Shown here in pieces: positions 27,766 to 34,933 of a DNA stretch of 34,933 bases. The notes under the pieces are model-generated. The model had not been told where the DNA came from, ran no database searches, and was given only the letters and a program-made list of their open reading frames with translations. Every line of letters starts with the position of its first letter. The stretch's first letter is position 1. A program made the translations under genes and the position numbers. Source of the DNA: Desulfobacterales bacterium (GTDB lineage Bacteria; Desulfobacterota; Desulfobacteria; Desulfobacterales; ETH-SRB1); the NCBI GenBank assembly GCA_030611985.1, contig JAUWOS010000004.1, forward strand, positions 1-34,933, written 5' to 3'.

Positions 27766-29133
27766 TTACTCCACCAAATTAGGAATGGTTCCCTTAACGT
27801 TGCCAAATGCCCCACTCCCGCCACCGCCACGACCGTCAACAAAAATGAGCTCGCAGTAAATAAATACGCTTACCGATGAGTCCGGCGGCGGGTTTGGCAT
27901 ATGGATTTCGATTATAGCAAAACCGATTATCGGGATGGCGCCACTCGGATTTTCGCAAACATCATCATCTTCGTAAACGGGAACCGTTGCAGTCCAAATG
28001 GTGTCGTCGTCATCATCGTCACGACGCCGGAAATAGTCGAACAAGGCCGGAAATGGTGCCGGGTGTTTTGCATCTCCGAGGATCTCCTCCGGCGAGTTGA
28101 TATCATTATTCGTATTACCCAGCCTGCCACCAAGAAATAGACTGGAAATCGTTCCCCCCTGGTGGTTTATCTCATCTCCTGTTCCCACTACTGGCGTAAT
28201 TTCGGCATCAGGGGGGGCATTCATATCAAAGTTAGCCACCAGCCAGGCCGGTCCATTGACTAGCTTTTTCGGTTTCCATTCTAGTACCAGATCCCCATTT
28301 TCATCTAGTACCGGTTGCCCATTTTCATCGAATACCGGTTGCCATTCTAGTACCGGTTCCCCATCTTCATCTAATACCGAATAATCCTGCTTATCATCGC
28401 CCTGGATCAGCCCGAGCAATTTGTCACCTATACTGTTGGCATTTGGCGAATCGAAAAAATTGTGCCAACCCGCGCAACTCTCAGCAGTCGGCGAAAAGGT
28501 GATTGGGTTTGTGCAATCATTCGGGAAGTTGTTTTTGGACAGGCTAAAGGGGACCTTAAGCTCTCCTTCGTTGAGTATGGCCGGGGCGGTTAAGGCAGCG
28601 GTTGCGTCTGCCGAAACATCAACAGTATCAATCCCGAATATTTTTGCAAAAAAGGTGGTTATCGGGCCGTTAGCAGCGTTATCCCTATGAGCTGTTACTC
28701 TTACCGCGTCCGGCTGATTGTAAGTGGCTGTAAAGGATGGAGTATTAGACAGATCCCAGACTCCGATTTCGACCTCGTCGATACCTTCCGTCGTATTATG
28801 AACGATTATATGCTCTCCGCCTGCCTTATTGTTATAAGCCACGGCATCAGCACCGCCTGTTATGACCGCGATGTCGGTGTCGCCTCTGCCGCAAACATAC
28901 GTCGTCTGCGCGTCATAAGTCATGCCCTGGTATATGCTGCCCAGTTTTCTTGCAGCGGCCAGGGCCGCGGCATCGGCCACATTCTGGAGCTCGTTTTTAG
29001 TGACATGCATATAACCCACATCAACCGCCAATGCTCCAAACCCGATGAGCATGGGCAGTACGATGGCAACGATTATGGCGGTGGCACCGGCCTGATTCTT
29101 GACTTTTTCAAAAATTTTGAAATAGGATTTCAT
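27766..29133 (-). CDS. TadG-like pilus-assembly protein with N-terminal Tad domain
   Basis: KNQAGATAIIVAIVLPMLIGFGALAVDVGYMHVTKNELQNVADAAALAAARKLGS; part of a Tad-type cluster. Confidence 0.85.
   Translation of the reverse strand: MKSYFKIFEKVKNQAGATAIIVAIVLPMLIGFGALAVDVGYMHVTKNELQNVADAAALAAARKLGSIYQGMTYDAQTTYVCGRGDTDIAVITGGADAVAYNNKAGGEHIIVHNTTEGIDEVEIGVWDLSNTPSFTATYNQPDAVRVTAHRDNAANGPITTFFAKIFGIDTVDVSADATAALTAPAILNEGELKVPFSLSKNNFPNDCTNPITFSPTAESCAGWHNFFDSPNANSIGDKLLGLIQGDDKQDYSVLDEDGEPVLEWQPVFDENGQPVLDENGDLVLEWKPKKLVNGPAWLVANFDMNAPPDAEITPVVGTGDEINHQGGTISSLFLGGRLGNTNNDINSPEEILGDAKHPAPFPALFDYFRRRDDDDDDTIWTATVPVYEDDDVCENPSGAIPIIGFAIIEIHMPNPPPDSSVSVFIYCELIFVDGRGGGGSGAFGNVKGTIPNLVE
28263..28385 (-). 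repeat. In-frame degenerate about 24-bp repeats in the tadG-like gene
   Basis: Protein VLDEDGEPVLEWQPVFDENGQPVLDENGDLVLEWKP; DNA ctagtaccggttgcccattttcatc variants. Confidence 0.85.
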
Positions 29134-29148
29134 TTGCTCCCCCCCTTT

Positions 29149-29628
29149 TTATTCCATCCTCATCACTGATGCGGCCTGTAAATTCAATGGGCCGATCCCC
29201 AGAGTAGATAAAAAGAGAAATTCGTATGTGTAGTTCACCGTCACTTCCAAGTCGCATTCGAACACTACGCATCGATGGGTATCAGGGTCGAATCCGTCTG
29301 ACAGATCATCATCAATTGGTTTGATGTCGACGTCATTAACGGTTAATACGTCATCGCCAAAGGTAACCAGATGATTTGCGGCGTAAGCAACCACGACATC
29401 GCTAATCCCGATGTCGGGTGGAATCCCGACGTTGGGTAGCCGCACCGAGCGCGAGACGATTCCGGCGCGTGCGCCTTCCCGGGCTGCATTGGTAATCACC
29501 TGCTGGTTGAACATAGCCAAGCCGAATTCAATCATGCCGAAAATCAGGGTCAGGAGTAAGGATAAAACAATCGCAAATTCAACTGCTGCTGCGCCTTTTT
29601 GGTTAAAGAAGATACTCTTTTTTTGCAT
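29149..29628 (-). CDS. TadE-like pseudopilin
   Basis: FFNQKGAAAVEFAIVLSLLLTLIFGMIEFGLAMFNQQVITNAAREGARAGIV. Confidence 0.9.
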   Translation of the reverse strand: MQKKSIFFNQKGAAAVEFAIVLSLLLTLIFGMIEFGLAMFNQQVITNAAREGARAGIVSRSVRLPNVGIPPDIGISDVVVAYAANHLVTFGDDVLTVNDVDIKPIDDDLSDGFDPDTHRCVVFECDLEVTVNYTYEFLFLSTLGIGPLNLQAASVMRME

Positions 29629-29633
29629 TTGAA

Positions 29634-29741
29634 TTAGCCTTCTTTTTGTTCAATTGAACCGCAAACCAATAGAATTAGAATCGGAAGGCAGATCACAAGC
29701 TTAACCGCGGCAACCCCTCTGTTGTTCTGTAAATATATCAT
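29634..29741 (-). CDS. 35-aa TadE-like micro-ORF (vestigial or minimal pseudopilin)
   Basis: Minus-strand MIYLQNNRGVAAVKLVICLPILILLVCGSIEQKEG*, not in the ORF track; ends 5 nt before the tadE start. Confidence 0.5.
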   Translation of the reverse strand: MIYLQNNRGVAAVKLVICLPILILLVCGSIEQKEG

Positions 29742-29808
29742 CAGCGATTCTTCTCTGCCGGCTTTCTATTAATTCACCGGATAGATTGATTAATGGTTGA
29801 TAATTTCA

Positions 29809-29992
29809 TAACCGTTCACGGTTGTCGGTTCACAGTTCACAGTTTTTTCAATGAACTATGCAACGATTGAAGCATGATAACTAATCAGGTTGTTAGGTTT
29901 ACAGTTCACGGTTGATTGCCTTGATTTCTTCATTGTTCTCTAACCTTGAAGCATGGAACCGTGAACCGATAACTGTAAACCGTGAACTGTTA
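29809..29992. repeat. Cluster of direct/inverted 'ttcacggtt / aaccgtgaac' repeats
   Basis: accgttcacggttgtcggttcacagttcacag ... ggtttacagttcacggttg ... ggaaccgtgaaccgataactgtaaaccgtgaactgtt. Confidence 0.75.
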
Positions 29993-30000
29993 AATACATC

Positions 30001-30967
30001 CTAACGCTTCAGAATCAGACGGTATACTTGAATAGCTGCCGGCCCCAGGATTACGACAAAAAGAGATGGAAAAATAAAAAGAATCAAAGGCAGCATTAGC
30101 TTTACCGGCAGTTTTGCTGCTATTTCCTCTGCCTTCTGATATCTTTTTGTTCTAAAGGTATCAGAATAAACCCTAAGAGATTGGGCAACACTGGTGCCGA
30201 ATTTGCTTGTCTGGATCAACAGGGTCACAAGGCTGCTAACATCTTCAACGTCAATACGGTCAGATAGATTTCTCAGTGCTTTTTCACGTGAGTTTCCAGC
30301 TCTTATTTCCAGATTCAAAACATTAAGTTCGTCACCCAACATCTTGTGGCTTAATCTTATTTCTTGCGCAACCCGATAGATAGCCGAATCCAGCCCCATG
30401 CCTGTTTCCACACAAACCACCAACAAGTCAAGCATATCAGGGATCCCTTCAACTATTTTATTTTTTCTGATAGTGGTTTTTTATATGCAGCCAGATATCA
30501 GGCAGAAAATAACCTGAAAGGGCAAGAAAAATAGATGCAAGCAGCTTCGTAGATGTATCAACAGGTTTTAAAAAAATAATTCCAAGATAAAAACAGGCGA
30601 ACAAAGAAAATGCAAGCAAAAATTTGGTTCCCCAAAAGAGAGCCGGAGAATTTGCCTTGCGCAGACCTGCCCTGAAAAATCTGGCTCTCGTTTTAGTATA
30701 ATCCGCAGATAGTTCAGAGACAGAACCTTTGCCTAAGAATCTTAAGAAATTCAAGATTGGATTCTTAACCACATCTTCGGTTTCTGAAGATGAATTTTCT
30801 TTATTGGAGATAATTCTGTTTTCACCGGTTTCCAGGACTTTTGCTATCAATGCACGCTCCCTGGCATTTTGACGAATATATTGATATATTGCCACAACAA
30901 AAAGAAACAATACCAGAAAAACTGATGCGGAAATTAAAAGCGGAATATTTAAGATTGTAGATGTCAT
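30001..30967 (-). pseudogene. TadC-like (T2SSF-family) gene split in two frames; authentic gene, frameshifted or recoded
   Basis: N-part ...LSGYFLPDIWLHIKNHYQKK* (30458-30967) and C-part NKIVEGIPDMLDLLVVCVETGMGLDSAIYRVAQEIRLSHKMLGDEL... join by a -1 shift at an A6 run (30461-30466). Confidence 0.75.
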
Positions 30968-31007
30968 TTATACCTCGTTCCAACGCTCCTGCTACCTCGT
31001 TTCGTTG

Positions 31008-31044
31008 CCCATCCTCCTGTCTCCCATCCTCCTGTCTCCCATCC
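31008..31044. repeat. 15-bp tandem repeat between tadB and tadC
   Basis: cccatcctcctgtct x2 then cccatcc. Confidence 0.85.
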
Positions 31045-31048
31045 TTCG

Positions 31049-32017
31049 TTATACTTTAATATTAACTATTTTTTTCATGACAAGAATCCCTATTACCATC
31101 ATAAATGCGGCTATACCGATTATTATTTTTCCAGCAGGGTCAGAAAACAGGACACGAATGTAGGCTGGACTTGTAAGGTGAAGAGCAACCATGATAAAAA
31201 AAGGTAAGGAGCCAAGGATGATAGCCGATATTTTTCCTTCAGCGGCCAATGTCCTGATCTTGCCGTACAGCTTAAATCTTTCACGAATAATATAAGCCAG
31301 ATTCTCTATAATCTCAGCAAGATTGCCACCTGTTTCACGCTGCAAAATTACGGAAATAACAAAAAATTTCAGATCAGGACAATTGATTCGCTCGGTAAGG
31401 TTTTTCAACGCATCAGGAACATTTACTCCAAAGTTAATTTCATTAAGAGTCTCACCAAATTCAGGGCCAAGCGGGTCGTCAAATTCATCGGCTGCCATCT
31501 TCATGCTGCTTGGAAAAGCATGACCTGCTTTTAATGAACGGGCAATCAACCCTAAACCATCGGGTAATTGTCTTTGAAATTTCTCTATTCTTTTCTTTTT
31601 TTGCAAGCAAAGGTAGAAAAAAGGGGTTCCGGCTAATAATAATGTTATTATGACAGCAAGGACTTTATTGCGTGTTATTAAATAACTAACCAAAAAACTT
31701 GTTATCGCAAGAAAAATTGTAAGCAATATAAAAACGCCGAGAGGATATTGTGCATTAGCCAGTTGTAATAACCGGTCTAAATATTGGCGACCCGGAACGC
31801 GCAAAAGGATTTTGTTCAGAAGGGGAACATCGCTTAGTACTTTTTTTTGCAGGATATCAGGAAGTTCGCTTTTGCTTTCTTTGTATGAAAATGTTTTCAG
31901 CCTTTTCCGGATTTTCCTGCGGTCAGGGTTGCGTATGGTTTTGTAAGCATAGAAAAACATTTCTATGACAAACACCACAACAGCAAATATAATTAAAGAT
32001 ACGATAAAATTTTTCAT
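31049..32017 (-). CDS. TadB-like (T2SSF-family) membrane protein
   Basis: RQLPDGLGLIARSLKAGHAFPSSMKMAADEFDDPLGPEFGETLNEINFGVNVPDALKNLTERINCPDLKFFVISVILQRETGGNLAEIIENLAYIIRERFKL. Confidence 0.9.
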   Translation of the reverse strand: MKNFIVSLIIFAVVVFVIEMFFYAYKTIRNPDRRKIRKRLKTFSYKESKSELPDILQKKVLSDVPLLNKILLRVPGRQYLDRLLQLANAQYPLGVFILLTIFLAITSFLVSYLITRNKVLAVIITLLLAGTPFFYLCLQKKKRIEKFQRQLPDGLGLIARSLKAGHAFPSSMKMAADEFDDPLGPEFGETLNEINFGVNVPDALKNLTERINCPDLKFFVISVILQRETGGNLAEIIENLAYIIRERFKLYGKIRTLAAEGKISAIILGSLPFFIMVALHLTSPAYIRVLFSDPAGKIIIGIAAFMMVIGILVMKKIVNIKV

Positions 32018-32036
32018 TTTTTAACTCCATCCAAAC

Positions 32037-33371
32037 TCAAACTTTTGTGAATTTCTCGGGGTTAAATAGATCATTAGAAATCTTTATACCAATTGCATTA
32101 AATTTATCGATAAATTTAGGTCGAATGCCGTTAAATCTAAATTCTCCTTTTATTTTATTATTTTCATCTATACTTTTTTGTTGAAATGAAAAGATCTCTT
32201 GCGTGGTAATTATATTTCCCTCCATTCCAGTGATTTCCTCCAAAGCGACCAGCTTTCTTGTTCCATCAGTTAAGCGGGATACTTGAAAGACAACATCAAT
32301 AGCAGAGCTGATATATCTCCTTAGAAACTCACTGGGAAGATCAAAGTCAGCCATAGCCACCATAGATTCGAGCCTCATCAGGGCATCACGGGAAGAGTTT
32401 GCATGTATAGTTGTTAAAGATCCTTCATGTCCGGTGTTCATGGCTTGAAGCATGTCAAACGCCTCTTTCCCGCGGACTTCCCCCACAATAATGCGGTCGG
32501 GACGCATTCTTAAGCTGTTTTTCACAAGGTCTCTCTGCGTAATCTCACCCTTTCCCTCTATGTTTGGAGGTCTGGTTTCCAGCCGTACCAGGTGTTCCTG
32601 TTTTATTTGTAATTCGGCAGCATCTTCAATAACAACAATTCTCTCATCCTCGGAGATAAACCGCGAAAGAACATTTAGCAGTGTGGTTTTACCGCTGCCT
32701 GTACCTCCCGAAATCAAGACGTTCAGTTTTGCTCTGACAATCCCTTTCAGTATCTCAGCGATTTCAGGCGGAAATGTTTTTAGCATTATCAGATCGTTTA
32801 ACTCCAGGGGAGTTGCGGCAAAACGCCTGATGGAGACAATGGGCCCGTCTACGGCCAGAGGAGGGATAATCGCATTAACTCTTGAACCATCCAGAAGTCT
32901 GGCATCTACCATAGGAGAAGATTCATCAATGCGACGTCCCACAGCAGATACAATTTTATCAATAATTCTCATCAAGTGAGCATCGTTCTTAAACCTTATA
33001 TTAGTATGTTCCAGCTTGCCCAGTTTTTCCACATAAACATGTTTGTATGTATTAATCAGGATATCGGTAACCGCAGGATCTTTAAGCAAAGGTTCAATGG
33101 GACCAAGTCCCATTACTTCATCCTGAATTTCCGTAAAGAGCTGCTCTCTTTCGAGTGAATTAAGAGGTATGGAAAAGCTTTCTTCTCCCAGTATTCTTTG
33201 TACAAGCGCCTTGATCTGAAGCCTGAGAGCATCAGCATCAAGACTTTCAATAAGAGAAAGATCAACAATATCTAATAAACGATCGTGAATTCTGGTTTTT
33301 AACCCGAAATATTCGTCGGGCACATAATCCTTTATACTCTTTTTCGATATATCATCCAGGTTTATTTTCAT
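32037..33371 (-). CDS. cpaF: CpaF/TadA-type secretion ATPase
   Basis: Walker A ISGGTGSGKTTLLNVL, IVVIEDAAELQIKQEHLVRLETRPPN, RMRPDRIIVGEVRGKEAFDMLQAMNTGHEGSLTTIHANS. Confidence 0.95.
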   Translation of the reverse strand: MKINLDDISKKSIKDYVPDEYFGLKTRIHDRLLDIVDLSLIESLDADALRLQIKALVQRILGEESFSIPLNSLEREQLFTEIQDEVMGLGPIEPLLKDPAVTDILINTYKHVYVEKLGKLEHTNIRFKNDAHLMRIIDKIVSAVGRRIDESSPMVDARLLDGSRVNAIIPPLAVDGPIVSIRRFAATPLELNDLIMLKTFPPEIAEILKGIVRAKLNVLISGGTGSGKTTLLNVLSRFISEDERIVVIEDAAELQIKQEHLVRLETRPPNIEGKGEITQRDLVKNSLRMRPDRIIVGEVRGKEAFDMLQAMNTGHEGSLTTIHANSSRDALMRLESMVAMADFDLPSEFLRRYISSAIDVVFQVSRLTDGTRKLVALEEITGMEGNIITTQEIFSFQQKSIDENNKIKGEFRFNGIRPKFIDKFNAIGIKISNDLFNPEKFTKV

Positions 33372-33398
33372 CTTCGATTGTCCCTGTTTAATGCTGTG

Positions 33399-34568
33399 TT
33401 AACGATTAGTCAGTATCTGCCACCATTTTTTTTGATTTTCCTCTTTTTCTACAAAGGTATCGGCCAGATCATTCAGGTTTCTGGTTATCTGCGCCTTGGG
33501 TGCAGCCATATATAGAGGCGTTCCGTTATTTATAGCGGACACTGTAGTGGCGTAATCATTCGGTATTGTCCAGAATATCTTTTTATGAATGCTCTCTTCA
33601 GCGTCGTTCAGAGGAATATCCGATTTGCTTAAATAACGATTAATCACAATTTTGATCCGTTCTTCAGGAAAAGTTCTCAACTCACTAATTGTTTGCAAAA
33701 TCTTATTGGCATTGTGAATGCAGGGAAGACTCAGAAGAGATACGAGTAAAATATTATCCGACAGTTCCATAATTTTCAGGGAAATTTCATCTACAAATTG
33801 CCCCGTGTCAATTATCACAAAGTCAAAAAGTTTTTGCATGAAACCTATAAGATGGCTCATCATATCAGGGATAGCTGATCTGGAATCACTTAAAGTGGCT
33901 GGAGACGGGAGAATATGAACTCCGGAAGAATGCTTGGCAAGGATGTTCATTAAAAATGTGGAATCCAGCCGGGAAATATTTTTGACTATTTCGCCCCAAT
34001 GGTAGCCAGGTTTGAGCTCCAAAAAGAGCGGTATTTCTCCGAACATCATATTCATATCTATCAGAGCTACTGATTTAACGCTTTCTTTTTGAGCCAGGTT
34101 GACTGCCAGATTTACGGCAAGTGTAGTTACCCCTACTCCTCCTTTACAGCCGAAAATAGTTATAATTTTCCCTAATTGAGGGGACTTTTTACGGTTGATT
34201 TTCTTCCTTTTTTCTTTAAATTTTTCCAGAGCCTGCCGCACTTCTTCTTCTTTAAGAGGGATAAGAAAAAATTCCTTTGCACCGATTTTTATAGCCTGTA
34301 TCAGCACCTCTGGATCGGAATTCTTCGAGATTAGAAAGACCTCGGCTACCACATCAGAACTTAAAAGAGACCGGATATGTTGAAATTCATTATCAATATC
34401 ATCCCCCATCTCAAAGATCAAAAGGCTATCCTGACGAGTGTCATTTGGCATTTGAACTTTCATTCCTTCAATGGAACGAATGATTTCATCCAACTTTCTT
34501 CTCAGATCTGCATTTTTTGTCTCTATTTTGATCCAGATAGTATTATCAGCCATAGAAAAAACTTTCAA
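33399..34568 (-). CDS. cpaE: CpaE/TadZ-like pilus localisation ATPase
   Basis: Receiver-like N-domain, deviant Walker A IFGCKGGVGVTTLAVNLAVNLA, VALIDMNMMFGEIPLFLEL; upstream of cpaF. Confidence 0.85.
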   Translation of the reverse strand: MKVFSMADNTIWIKIETKNADLRRKLDEIIRSIEGMKVQMPNDTRQDSLLIFEMGDDIDNEFQHIRSLLSSDVVAEVFLISKNSDPEVLIQAIKIGAKEFFLIPLKEEEVRQALEKFKEKRKKINRKKSPQLGKIITIFGCKGGVGVTTLAVNLAVNLAQKESVKSVALIDMNMMFGEIPLFLELKPGYHWGEIVKNISRLDSTFLMNILAKHSSGVHILPSPATLSDSRSAIPDMMSHLIGFMQKLFDFVIIDTGQFVDEISLKIMELSDNILLVSLLSLPCIHNANKILQTISELRTFPEERIKIVINRYLSKSDIPLNDAEESIHKKIFWTIPNDYATTVSAINNGTPLYMAAPKAQITRNLNDLADTFVEKEENQKKWWQILTNR

Positions 34569-34613
34569 AAATGGTTTTTTAAACCTTGCTTTAGTCTTAT
34601 AAAAATTCCTACA

Positions 34614-34859
34614 CTATTTTTGAATAGTGCTATCATCCAATTTGTTCGATGTTTGTTTTTTGCCGTATCCCATGTATTTTCCAATATTTGCCTCGGTTAC
34701 CGGATCCTTTCCGGCTTCAGGGTTTAATATCTGATTAGACTTTGCCGATTCAAAAGACTTTCCCCAATTTCTATCCAGCATCGTCTCCTTTACTCCGCAA
34801 CCTGAAGAAATCAATAATGTCGCTATTAATCCTATTAATGTAAGGCATCTGGTCAGCAT
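34614..34859 (-). CDS. Small lipoprotein associated with the Tad locus
   Basis: MLTRCLTLIGLIATLLISSGC lipobox, WGKSFESAKSNQILNPEAGKDP; upstream of cpaE in the same orientation. Confidence 0.7.
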   Translation of the reverse strand: MLTRCLTLIGLIATLLISSGCGVKETMLDRNWGKSFESAKSNQILNPEAGKDPVTEANIGKYMGYGKKQTSNKLDDSTIQK

Positions 34860-34888
34860 CGTCTCCTCCTCCTTGATTCTCTGAATCC

Positions 34889-34933
34889 CTGTCCCCCTGT
34901 CCCCTGTCCCCTGTCCTCTGTCCCCTGTCCCCT
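34889..34933. repeat. Heptanucleotide tandem repeat (ctgtccc)n, truncated by window end
   Basis: ccctgtccccctgtcccctgtcccctgtcctctgtcccctgtcccct. Confidence 0.9.

Noticed and set aside
28097-28690. Plus-strand ORFs over tadG (e.g. SSTRSPFSSSTGCPFSSNTGC repeats)
   Set aside because: Apparent Ser-rich repeats are the antisense of the tadG in-frame repeats.
29809-29992. Possible CRISPR-like or retron msr/msd region
   Set aside because: Short degenerate words in mixed orientation, no regular spacing, and no reverse transcriptase or cas gene in the window.

Overview
This 34.9-kb window looks like a chromosomal segment of a Gram-negative bacterium, probably Desulfobacterota-like (an inference from gene content and repeat style; no search was run). 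Left part (about 0.6-18.4 kb, + strand) is housekeeping: dnaG-rpoD, a CAT-anticodon tRNA with a terminator, a Nif3-like protein, a C4 zinc-ribbon protein running directly into an RNase P RNA gene, a compact SufC/SufB-like pair, an HPr-domain fusion protein, ispD, two SurA-like proteins, a RodZ-like protein, an MgtE-like transporter, recO, a GHMP kinase, queE and queC. Middle part (about 18.3-22.45 kb) is an accessory patch bracketed by a 41-bp near-perfect direct repeat of the 3' end of queC. It holds decayed genes that the ORF track misses, a GC-richer FAD oxidoreductase, IS91-like and IS4-like transposase remnants, an EamA-type transporter and short mobile repeats. Right part (about 22.4-34.9 kb, - strand) is a Tad/Flp-type secretion-pilus locus (cpaE, cpaF, tadB, a frame-interrupted tadC, tadE, tadG, OmpA-like, beta-barrel, Ig-like lipoprotein, TadD-like TPR lipoprotein). 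It includes an uncalled 35-aa TadE-like micro-ORF. Intergenic spaces are rich in palindromic, MITE-like and heptanucleotide repeats. I did not find a clearly new defence or CRISPR-type system. The best leads are the queC-repeat-bracketed patch, the HPr fusion, the A6/stop junction in tadC, the TadE micro-ORF and the MITE family next to dnaG.
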